NCBI RefSeq assembly: GCF_041807905.1
Contig: NZ_JBGVSA010000050.1
Span: 1 to 13,502, forward strand
Direction: 5' to 3'
DNA: 13,502 bases
Origin: JBGVSA01 sp041807905
Lineage (GTDB): Bacteria; Pseudomonadota; Gammaproteobacteria; Burkholderiales; Rhodocyclaceae
Positions 1-6,437 of this stretch are shown piece after piece (the first letter of the stretch is position 1; each line of letters begins with the position of its first letter). A program made the position numbers and the translations under genes. Below the pieces are notes generated by a model that saw only the letters and a program-made list of their open reading frames with translations, searched no databases and had not been told where the DNA came from.

Positions 1-340
1 AGTGCCAGATACCGACGCCCGTCCCGCCATAGGTATTGTTGGAAGCTGCCCCGCAGTTGGTGCCCGAGCAATCGGCGCTCAGCGCCGCAAGACCGCTGGC
101 GATGCTGCTTGCGCTCGAGCTGCCCAGGCTGGAACTGCTGCCCGCGCTGGAAGTGCTGCTGCTCGCGCCAGCGCTGGTGGCGGTGCTGCTCGCCGCGCTG
201 CTGCGGCTGGATGCTGCGCCGCTGGTATCCGAAATGCTCGAACCGTCGCTTCCCCCTCCGCCACCGCCGCCACAGGCAATGAGTGCACACGACACTGCCA
301 CCACAGCCAGACGGCCCAGCCACGCCCTGCCCTGATTCAT
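1..340 (-). CDS. Ser/Ala-rich lipoprotein, 5' part only (gene continues past the left edge)
   Basis: Partial gene: the minus strand is open from an ATG at 340 to the window edge, giving 113 codons. The protein starts MNQGRAWLGRLAVVAVSCAL and then has the lipobox LIAC, with the acylated cysteine at about residue 23, so it should be exported and lipid-anchored. A run of six glycines follows the cysteine. Residues about 30-85 are a low-complexity Ser/Ala/Thr/Gly linker, and a new segment with two cysteines (SADCSGTNCG) begins before the edge. Signal and linker are seen directly; placement in the outer membrane is inference. The functional domain lies outside the window, so I assign no activity. 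Only a weak purine-rich stretch (GAAGAAAG) precedes the ATG as a ribosome site. The linker codons are highly repetitive (AGC/GCG), so long open frames on the other strand here are compositional shadows. Confidence 0.75.
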   Translation of the reverse strand, partial: MNQGRAWLGRLAVVAVSCALIACGGGGGGGSDGSSISDTSGAASSRSSAASSTATSAGASSSTSSAGSSSSLGSSSASSIASGLAALSADCSGTNCGAASNNTYGGTGVGIWH

Positions 341-396
341 ACACGCTTTCTTCGCCACACCGTCCGCACGCACGGCGAACGGGCCTGTTGGGGATT

Positions 397-451
397 GCCG
401 GCCATACACGGGCCTGGCCGGCGACACTGCGCGGGACTCCATCGCGCAGTG
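397..451 (-). promoter_or_regulatory. Two GC-rich inverted repeats in the lipoprotein gene leader
   Basis: Two perfect inverted repeats lie side by side upstream of the minus-strand lipoprotein start. The first has arms 397-403 and 416-422 (GCCGGCC / GGCCGGC). The second has arms 425-433 and 443-451 (CACTGCGCG / CGCGCAGTG) with a 9-nt loop. No T-run follows either arm in the minus direction, so a simple intrinsic terminator is unlikely. They could be leader RNA hairpins or operator-like DNA sites. The function is unknown. Confidence 0.4.
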
Positions 452-552
452 GGCGAGCGTATATCAGATATGTCCTATCGTGCAGGACGACGCCATACGG
501 TCGATAAAGAAATACCGACGGACGGACGATTTTTCATGCAGCAGGCATCACA

Positions 553-884
553 TCAGTGTGCGCCGGCTTTGGAGAACGCGTTCAACACGACGACGCCGGC
601 CACGATCAAGCAGATTCCGACGATGGCCGCCGCGTCGAGCCGCTGTCCATACAACCACCACCCCGCCAGCGAGATGAGCGCGACTCCTACGCCCGACCAT
701 ACGGCGTACGCCACCCCGACCGGCATGGTCCGCAGGGTCAGCGACAGGAAGTAAAAGGCGTGCCGTAGCCCACCACGACGACGAGCGACGGAACGAGTTT
801 CGAGAAGCCTTCCGAGGCCTTGAGTGCCGAGGTGCCGATCACTTCGCTGAGGATGGCGACGGACAGGAACAACCACTGTTGCAT
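553..884 (-). pseudogene. SMR-family small multidrug transporter (EmrE-like), frameshifted
   Basis: Two minus-strand reading frames together encode a complete small multidrug resistance protein of the usual length (about 110 residues), but a one-base deletion separates them. From ATG 884 the first frame reads MQQWLFLSVAILSEVIGTSA and on to about VVVVGYGT, including the essential membrane Glu (E14). It then runs into a TGA at 738-740 after 48 codons. The next frame continues the family sequence with AFYFLSLTLRTMPVGVAYAV and the WSG motif, ending in FSKAGAH and a stop at 553. The missing base lies near 757-761, where GGC ACG GCC is expected and GGC ACG CC is present. Intact relatives have four membrane helices, form dimers and export cationic drugs or guanidinium-type compounds by proton exchange. 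The rest of the sequence is undamaged, so this is either a very recent mutation or a sequencing error. No canonical -1 slippery heptamer is visible. The ribosome site before 884 is weak. Confidence 0.8.
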
Positions 885-895
885 GGGAATTCACC

Positions 896-953
896 AGACA
901 GGTTTGCGGGGGTCGGAATCGACTGACACCGACCCCGTGATTAGCGCCTGTCT
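896..953 (-). promoter_or_regulatory. Nested inverted repeats in the leader of the SMR gene
   Basis: Upstream of the SMR start are two nested perfect inverted repeats. The outer arms are 896-902 and 947-953 (AGACAGG / CCTGTCT). The inner arms are 909-916 and 929-936 (GGGGTCGG / CCGACCCC) around a 12-nt loop. As RNA on the minus strand this would fold into a two-tier hairpin ending about 11 nt before the SMR ATG. The distal arm overlaps the stop codon of the upstream small gene. No T-run follows, so it is not a standard terminator. It may be a cis-regulatory leader, but I do not recognise any named riboswitch class. Confidence 0.45.
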
Positions 954-1323
954 ATCCCGAGCACTCCTCGGCTCGGCGTGCAGGCGCCGGCCGCGTCCGG
1001 CCTGTCGCGCGCGCCAGCATGGCCCGCAAGGATGGCAGCCACCTTGTCATGAGCGTAATGCGGGAGGGCGGCGCCACCAGCACGATATCCGCCCCTTGCG
1101 CCCCCGCTTCGACACGCAGCCAGCCGCCTTCGCGGGATTCGAACGCAGCGCCGGTTTCAACGCGACGGCGCGTCGACAGGCCGGCGCCGTCCAGCCACCG
1201 CGTGCCGGCGTCGACGACGATGCTCGCGCTTTCTGCCACGATCAGCGCACCCGCCTCGACAGACAGTACGCAACTGCCCCCGGTTGCAATGCGGACACGT
1301 CGGGGCAAGGGGTATGAACTCAT
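952..1323 (-). CDS. Small protein of unknown function, possibly DUF2917-like
   Basis: Predicted protein of 123 residues. The ATG at 1323 is preferred over upstream starts because AAAGGAG stands about 7 nt before it and the upstream extension lacks protein-like character. Residues about 7-85 alternate short hydrophobic stretches with glycines (GSCVLSVEAGALIVAES, GGWLRVEAGAQGADIVLV), as in a small beta-rich or cupin-like fold. The tail (about 86-123) is basic and rich in Arg/Ala. The pattern resembles betaproteobacterial DUF2917 proteins, but this is a memory-based guess. There is no signal peptide or membrane helix. It is divergent from the MocR gene, sharing a 194-bp intergenic region, and lies 67 bp upstream of the SMR gene on the same strand. 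It is therefore probably the first gene of a small unit that the MocR protein might control. Confidence 0.6.
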   Translation of the reverse strand: MSSYPLPRRVRIATGGSCVLSVEAGALIVAESASIVVDAGTRWLDGAGLSTRRRVETGAAFESREGGWLRVEAGAQGADIVLVAPPSRITLMTRWLPSLRAMLARATGRTRPAPARRAEECSG

Positions 1324-1448
1324 GATCCGCTCCTTTGGGAATCTGCCGCCACAAAGGCGCGGCGGGCAGATACAGCCTAAGGATCGATCGGACCGACCAA
1401 CAGACACACAGAAGCCATTTGTAGGGCACATCAGACGCCGCCCGGCCA

Positions 1449-1491
1449 ATCTGTTATGGTGCATTTCCATGGAATCTGTATCTGTATCGGT
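1449..1491. promoter_or_regulatory. Candidate MocR operator: tandem ATCTGT hexamers and a palindrome
   Basis: ATCTGT occurs at 1449-1454, 1474-1479 and 1480-1485, and a near copy ATCGGT follows directly at 1486-1491. Three hexamers therefore run head to tail, with one more 25 bp away. Between them is the perfect 10-bp palindrome TTCCATGGAA (1465-1474). The cluster ends 26 bp before the MocR start. MocR/GntR regulators of the PdxR and GabR type are known to bind direct repeats near their own divergent promoter, so autoregulation is plausible. The repeats are seen; the function is inferred. Confidence 0.45.
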
Positions 1492-1517
1492 CGGCCCGCC
1501 GACGCGATCATCACAGC

Positions 1518-2945
1518 ATGGACACGCCCCTCTACCTTCAGCTCGCCAGCCATTACCGTAGCGCCATCGAGGCCGGCACCCTCACGCCGGGCTGCCGCAT
1601 GCCTTCGGTGCGTACACTCACGCAACTGCACGCCGTGAGCCTGTCGACGGCGCTGCAAGCCTGTCGCCATCTGGAAGACGCAGGCTGGCTCGAAGCCCGC
1701 CCCCGTTCGGGATACTTCGTCCGCCGGCCACGGCGCGTGACGATGGCGCCGCTCGTCGAGCCGGACCCTGCCCGCGCCCCCGACCCTGCGCAGTTCGTGG
1801 GCATCCACGACCGCGTTTCGGACTTCATCGCCAAGTGCGAGCTGTATCCGGTCAAGACCAACCTGGCCGTGGCTTTCGGCTCGCCCGACGCCTACCCGAC
1901 CGACGCATTGCGTACGGCGGCGGCACGCGCGTTGCGCCGCCACCCGGACATCCTGGTCAGCCCGGTGCCTCCGCATGGCGACAAAACCTTCCGCGCCGTG
2001 CTGGCCCGGCGCGCGCTGGCCAGCGGTATGCAGCTCTCACCAGACGATGTGCTCGTCACCCACGGCTGCACCGAAGCCATCAACCTGGCGCTTCGCGCGG
2101 TGACCCAGCCGGGCGACACCGTCGCGGTCGAATCGCCCACGTACTATGGGCTGCTGCAGATTCTGGAAAGCCTCGGCCTGCGCAGTATTGAAATCCCGAC
2201 CAGCCCGCAGCACGGCATCTCGGTCGACGCACTGGAACTGGCGTTGCGCACGCAACCGGGCATCCGCGCCGTGGTGGTGATACCGAACTTCCAGAATCCG
2301 CTCGGCAGCGTGATGCCGGACGAAGCCAAGGCACGGCTGGCCGCGTTGTGCCACGAACATGACGTTGCGCTGATCGAGGACGACACCTACGGCGCGCTGG
2401 CCGATGACGACCGTCCGCTGAAGGCGGTCAAGCATTGGGAGCGCGCAGGCAACGTGATCCACTGCGCCTCGCTTCACAAGATCCTGGCGCCGGGCATGCG
2501 ACTGGGGTGGGTGAGCGGCGGACGCTGGCACGCGCGCATCCGCATGCTCAAGTACGCGCAAAGCCGCCCCAACGACGCGCTGGGCCAGATCACCGTGGCG
2601 GAATTCATGGGCTCGGCCGCCTACGACCGGCATCTGGTCCGCCTGCGCCGCCTGCTGCGCGAGCGGCGACAACGCATGGCCGAATCGATCGCCGAGCACT
2701 TCCCCGAAGGCACGCGGCTGGCGATGCCATCGGGCAGCATGTTGCTGTGGGTGCAGTTGCCGGGCACGCGATCGTCGCGCGACATCTTCGAGACGGCACT
2801 GAAGGCAGGCGTGCGGATCTCGCCGGGGCTGATGTTCTCGAATTCAGAACGCTATGACCATTTCATCCGCATCAGTTGCGGCGGGCAGTTCAGCGCGCAA
2901 ACGGATGAAGCGCTGCGCCTGCTTGGACGCATCATGGCCGCGTGA
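1518..2945 (+). CDS. MocR/GntR-family regulator with aminotransferase-like domain
   Basis: Protein of 475 residues, the usual length for the MocR subfamily. Residues about 1-70 are a GntR-type winged helix-turn-helix (LYLQLASHYRSAIEAG, then MPSVRTLTQLHAV, LEDAGWLEARPRSGYFV). Residues about 100-475 form a fold-type I PLP-dependent aminotransferase-like domain. It contains FQNPLG, the EDDTYGAL segment with the cofactor-contacting Asp/Tyr, and SLHKILAPGMRLGW, where Lys321 should form the Schiff base with PLP. In characterised relatives this domain senses PLP or an amino-acid ligand, and the winged helix binds direct repeats. The effector here cannot be told from sequence. It is divergent from the small gene ending at 952, and tandem hexamers lie in the shared intergenic region. 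Its stop is 4 bp from the convergent dioxygenase gene. The ATG at 1518 fits the family N-terminus, although no clear ribosome site precedes it. Confidence 0.88.
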   Translation: MDTPLYLQLASHYRSAIEAGTLTPGCRMPSVRTLTQLHAVSLSTALQACRHLEDAGWLEARPRSGYFVRRPRRVTMAPLVEPDPARAPDPAQFVGIHDRVSDFIAKCELYPVKTNLAVAFGSPDAYPTDALRTAAARALRRHPDILVSPVPPHGDKTFRAVLARRALASGMQLSPDDVLVTHGCTEAINLALRAVTQPGDTVAVESPTYYGLLQILESLGLRSIEIPTSPQHGISVDALELALRTQPGIRAVVVIPNFQNPLGSVMPDEAKARLAALCHEHDVALIEDDTYGALADDDRPLKAVKHWERAGNVIHCASLHKILAPGMRLGWVSGGRWHARIRMLKYAQSRPNDALGQITVAEFMGSAAYDRHLVRLRRLLRERRQRMAESIAEHFPEGTRLAMPSGSMLLWVQLPGTRSSRDIFETALKAGVRISPGLMFSNSERYDHFIRISCGGQFSAQTDEALRLLGRIMAA

Positions 2946-2949
2946 TCGA

Positions 2950-3684
2950 TTACGCGGAAACGCCTATCGCCAGCACGGCGCGATAGCCCTGGGCGGGACT
3001 ACCCGTCACATCCAGCATTTGCGTCACGGCGCCATCGGCGAACGCGAAGTCATCGACGACGCGCCGGACCGATGTGTTCTGCCCATGCGCCGCGTACTGA
3101 GGTGAGGCGTATACCGCGCGCGTCGCCTCATCCGGAAAAGCGAGCTGCGAGGTGGCGATGGCCCGCCCGCGCAGATCATCGTGCAGATACACCTGCACAT
3201 GCACGTGCGTGACCCGCCCGGGATACCAACCGGGATAGATCGTGTCGAAACGCACGCCTCCCGCCGCGTCGCTGACTTGCACGCCACGCAGGAACGTCTG
3301 CCGCGCAACCGACACATCGCCTCGCCCTTCGTAGCCGGAATACGCACCCTCGCGGTCGCAATGCCACACGTACACCGCGGCCCCCGCAATCGGCGCGCAC
3401 CCTCGCGTGACATCCAGCAGGCTCAAATGCAGCGCTAGAGGAACGCCGCTGCGCCCTTCAGTGATGTCCCGCCTGACGATTGCCCGATTGGACAGTGCTT
3501 CCAGCAAGGGAAACGGGCCGGCGGTTTCCTGTGCGATCAACACGCACCCTACCGACGGCGACGATGTCGCGGCCCTTGCCCTTGCAGATGGCAGAACCCC
3601 CGCCACGCTTAACGCGCCGAGCCTTACCAACGCTTCGCGGCGGCGGGGGTCGAGCGTATCGGCGAAATCTTCTGAGCGATCCAT
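2950..3684 (-). CDS. Intradiol ring-cleavage dioxygenase-like protein with signal peptide
   Basis: Protein of 244 residues from ATG 3684, chosen because GGAGG lies 7 nt upstream and a signal-like N-terminus follows. Residues 14-39 (RRREALVRLGALSVAGVLPS, then ARARAA) resemble a twin-arginine or other export signal. The mature part matches the intradiol dioxygenase family that includes protocatechuate 3,4-dioxygenase beta-like proteins: QETAGPFP, GCAPIAGAAVYVWHCDREGA, TFLRGVQVSD, and TIYPGWYPGRVTHVHVQVY. By alignment with the family the Fe(III) ligands should be Tyr115, Tyr154, His160 and His162, all present. Known enzymes split catechol-type rings between the hydroxyls with O2, but exported members of this branch mostly have no assigned substrate. 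No other aromatic-degradation gene is nearby. It is divergent from hppA and convergent with the MocR gene. Confidence 0.8.
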   Translation of the reverse strand: MDRSEDFADTLDPRRREALVRLGALSVAGVLPSARARAATSSPSVGCVLIAQETAGPFPLLEALSNRAIVRRDITEGRSGVPLALHLSLLDVTRGCAPIAGAAVYVWHCDREGAYSGYEGRGDVSVARQTFLRGVQVSDAAGGVRFDTIYPGWYPGRVTHVHVQVYLHDDLRGRAIATSQLAFPDEATRAVYASPQYAAHGQNTSVRRVVDDFAFADGAVTQMLDVTGSPAQGYRAVLAIGVSA

Positions 3685-3907
3685 GATTGCCTCCACGAGA
3701 GCGCTGGTTTCGTGCAGGCATCGCGTCGGCTCACAGGTTCCACCGGTACGGGTTTGTCTGTAGCCGATGCGCGCCCCGCTGGATGCTAGCGTAGCGAGCA
3801 CACGCAGCAATGAGGGTGTCCGTCGCGTTATGCGGACGCCATGACAGAGCGCGAAAAGCGCCACGAAGCACCAGTGTTTGGCTGTTCAATCCCTGCAGGA
3901 GAGAGAA

Positions 3908-5959
3908 ATGTCGGCACCGCTTTTGGTAGCGTTCGCCAGCTCTGTGCTGGCGGTTCTTTATGGGCTATTGCTCAGTCGCTGGATTCTGGGGCTGCCTGCC
4001 GGCAGCCCACGCATGAGGGAAATCGCCGCCGCCATCCAGATGGGTGCCGCGGCCTACCTCAATCGGCAGTACATCACCATCGCCATCGTCGGCCTCGTCC
4101 TGCTCATCATCATCGGCGTGGCCATCGACTGGCCGACGGCGGCGGGCTTCGCGCTCGGAGCTGTGTTGTCGGGCGGCGCCGGATACATCGGCATGAACGT
4201 ATCGGTGCTTGCCAATGTGCGTACCACCGAAGCCGCCAAGAAAGGACTCAACGAAGCCCTGACCGTCGCTTTCCGTGGCGGCGCCATCACCGGCATGCTG
4301 GTCGCCGGCCTGGCGCTGCTGGGCGTCACGGGTTACTACTTCGTGCTGTCATCGAACGCAGCGCCCGGCACGCCAGTGGCGACGGTACTCAAGCCGCTGA
4401 TCGGGCTGGCTTTCGGCTCGTCGCTGATTTCGATCTTTGCGCGGCTGGGCGGTGGCATCTTCACCAAAGGCGCGGATGTCGGCGCCGACCTTGTCGGCAA
4501 GGTGGAAGCCGGCATCCCCGAGGATGACCCGCGCAACCCGGCGGTAATCGCCGACAACGTGGGCGATAACGTGGGCGATTGCGCGGGCATGGCGGCGGAT
4601 CTGTTCGAGACCTATGCCGTGACGCTGATCGCAACGATGCTGCTCGGCGCCCTCACGCTGACCTCCGACCCGCAGGTCGGCGTGGTCTACCCGCTCACGT
4701 TGGGCGGCGTGGCGATCATCGCGTCGATCGTCGGCGCGTTCTTCGTGCGCATCGTGCCGGGCAAAAAGATCATGGCGGCGCTCTACCGGGGGCTGATCGT
4801 GGCAAGCCTCATCGCGCTCGTGGCCTTCTACTTCGTGACCAATTGGCTGGTGCCGGACGATGTGCTCAACAGGGAGCTCGGCATCCAGGGCGGCGCCGTC
4901 ATCCGGGTGTTTGGGGCCAGCGTGGTGGGCCTGCTGCTCACCGGGTTGCTGGTATGGATTACCGAGTACTACACGGGCACCGACTATGCGCCGGTGCGAC
5001 AAGTCGCCGCAGCGTCCGAAACCGGCCATGCCACCAACATCATCGCCGGCCTGGGCATTTCGATGAAGGCCACGGCCGGCCCGGTGATCTGCGTATGCAT
5101 TGCGATCTGGGTCGCCCACGCGCTTGCTGGCCTCTACGGTATCGCGATCGCTGCGATGGCGATGCTGTCGATGACGGGCATCATCGTCGCACTCGACGCC
5201 TACGGCCCCATCACAGACAATGCCGGCGGCATTGCCGAGATGGCCGAGCTGCCGGAGTCCGTCCGCGCCGTCACCGATCCGCTCGACGCCGTCGGCAACA
5301 CCACCAAGGCGGTGACCAAGGGCTACGCCATCGGCTCGGCCGGGCTGGCGGCACTGGTGCTGTTTGCCGACTACACGCACGCGCTGACCGCCAGCGGTCG
5401 GCAATTGTCATTCGATCTATCGAATCACCTCGTCATCATCGGCCTGATCATCGGCGGGCTGGTGCCCTACCTGTTCGGCGCCATGGCGATGGAAGCGGTC
5501 GGCCGCGCAGCGGGTTCGGTGGTGGTGGAAGTGCGCCGCCAGTTCCGCGAGATACCCGGCATCATGGAAGGCACGGCGCGGCCGGAGTATTCGCGTGCGG
5601 TGGACATGCTCACGCGGGCGGCCATCCACGAAATGATGATTCCGTCGTTGCTGCCGGTACTGCTGCCGATCATCGTCGGCTTCGCACTCGGGCCGCAGGC
5701 ATTGGGCGGCGTGCTGATGGGCACCATCGTCACCGGGCTGTTCGTGGCGCTGTCGATGACGGCCGGCGGCGGCGCGTGGGACAACGCCAAGAAGCACATC
5801 GAAGACGGCCACCACGGCGGCAAGGGGTCAGAGGCCCACAAGGCGGCCGTCACCGGCGATACCGTGGGCGATCCCTACAAGGACACCGCCGGCCCGGCCG
5901 TGAATCCGCTCATCAAGATCATCAACCTGGTGGCCTTGTTGATCGTGCCGCTGATCTGA
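3908..5959 (+). CDS. hppA: Membrane-bound proton-pumping pyrophosphatase, K+-independent type
   Basis: Polytopic membrane protein of 683 residues. It couples hydrolysis of pyrophosphate to proton transport across the cytoplasmic membrane, recovering energy from PPi released in biosynthesis. The start at 3908 has a strong ribosome site (AGGAGAGA, 3897-3904); an in-frame ATG at 3878 has none. The PPi/Mg-binding motif DX7KXE is present at residues 190-200 (DVGADLVGKVE), followed by EDDPRNPAVIADNVGDNVGD. The C-terminal acidic motif DNAKKHIEDG and GDTVGDPYKDTAGPA are also intact. The sequence GNTTKAVTKGYAIGSA carries Lys467 where K+-dependent enzymes have Ala, so it should belong to the K+-independent H+-pumping class. 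The gene stands alone: a divergent dioxygenase gene lies 223 bp upstream, and a decayed LysR gene ends 4 bp after its stop on the other strand. Confidence 0.95.
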   Translation: MSAPLLVAFASSVLAVLYGLLLSRWILGLPAGSPRMREIAAAIQMGAAAYLNRQYITIAIVGLVLLIIIGVAIDWPTAAGFALGAVLSGGAGYIGMNVSVLANVRTTEAAKKGLNEALTVAFRGGAITGMLVAGLALLGVTGYYFVLSSNAAPGTPVATVLKPLIGLAFGSSLISIFARLGGGIFTKGADVGADLVGKVEAGIPEDDPRNPAVIADNVGDNVGDCAGMAADLFETYAVTLIATMLLGALTLTSDPQVGVVYPLTLGGVAIIASIVGAFFVRIVPGKKIMAALYRGLIVASLIALVAFYFVTNWLVPDDVLNRELGIQGGAVIRVFGASVVGLLLTGLLVWITEYYTGTDYAPVRQVAAASETGHATNIIAGLGISMKATAGPVICVCIAIWVAHALAGLYGIAIAAMAMLSMTGIIVALDAYGPITDNAGGIAEMAELPESVRAVTDPLDAVGNTTKAVTKGYAIGSAGLAALVLFADYTHALTASGRQLSFDLSNHLVIIGLIIGGLVPYLFGAMAMEAVGRAAGSVVVEVRRQFREIPGIMEGTARPEYSRAVDMLTRAAIHEMMIPSLLPVLLPIIVGFALGPQALGGVLMGTIVTGLFVALSMTAGGGAWDNAKKHIEDGHHGGKGSEAHKAAVTGDTVGDPYKDTAGPAVNPLIKIINLVALLIVPLI

Positions 5960-5962
5960 GCG

Positions 5963-6273
5963 TCACCGCGAGGTGGCGGCAACGGCGGGCATCGGATGCT
6001 GTCGCGCACACAGCATGAACACATCGATGTTCGCCAATGACGGCAGATCGCCATCGATGACATGCAAATGCGCCGGCAATCCGACTGGCGTTCGCGCCGT
6101 CAGCCCAAGCCCGGCGCCCACTGCCGCCCACACGCTGGCAAGACTCGGGCTCGTAAACGTCGGGCGTCACGGCCGCCCGCTTCGTCAAGCACCGCAACGG
6201 CGGCGGTACGCATCACGCATGGCGGGTCATACACAACGAGCGGTAGTGGTGCGTCATGTCGACAACCATGCCC
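5963..6273 (-). pseudogene. LysR-type regulator remnant (effector-binding domain C-terminus)
   Basis: No intact gene lies here, but the minus strand encodes adjoining pieces of a LysR-type substrate-binding domain in different frames. From about 6252 one frame reads APLPLVVYDPPCVMRTAAVA then VLDEAG. Near 6174 the family pattern jumps frame and continues as TFTSPSLASVWAAVGAGLGL, TARTPVGLPAHL, LPSLANIDVFM and CARQHPM, to a stop at 5963-5965. At the junction a base is missing and a codon where relatives usually have Trp is TGA (6167-6169). Upstream (6253-6273) GMV and a displaced HDAPLP suggest further small deletions. The N-terminal winged helix is absent. The fragment is convergent with hppA, with stops 3 bp apart. 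No clear coding sequence occurs from 6274 to 6412; a 43-codon frame there (6254-6385) is not convincing. Confidence 0.75.
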
Positions 6274-6412
6274 TGCGCAGGGCCGATCCGGGCGGGGCGC
6301 CGGGCTTGCGGCCGGAAGACGGGATGATCGTGATATCGACCGCCCCGACAGACGAGTGGTCGTTCGGATGCGGTGTGGCGGGCATCACCGGCGTACGTAC
6401 CCAGGCATGAAG

Positions 6413-6431
6413 CGGGCGGGGCCCCCGCCCG
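6413..6431 (-). terminator. GC-rich hairpin just after dctM, likely terminator
   Basis: A perfect 8-bp GC-only inverted repeat (CGGGCGGG / CCCGCCCG, 3-nt loop) lies 7 nt past the dctM stop. In the minus direction only a weak tail (CTTCATGCC) follows, so it may pause or terminate transcription inefficiently. Confidence 0.45.
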
Positions 6432-6437
6432 TTTCGC

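Noticed and set aside
2..754. A 250-codon plus-strand open frame at the left edge
   Set aside because: It is the shadow of the Ser/Ala-rich lipoprotein linker and the SMR gene on the other strand; its product is low-complexity Ala/Arg with no motif or ribosome site.
757..766. Programmed -1 frameshifting in the SMR gene
   Set aside because: A -1 shift would restore the frame, but no in-frame X XXY YYZ slippery heptamer or clear downstream stimulator is visible.
896..953. Guanidine riboswitch upstream of the SMR gene
   Set aside because: The structure is suggestive, but the conserved sequence blocks of the guanidine-I class and the paired ACGR loops of guanidine-II are not present, so no class is assigned.
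3878..3907. Earlier hppA start at 3878
   Set aside because: It would read through the strong ribosome site at 3897-3904, which clearly serves 3908.
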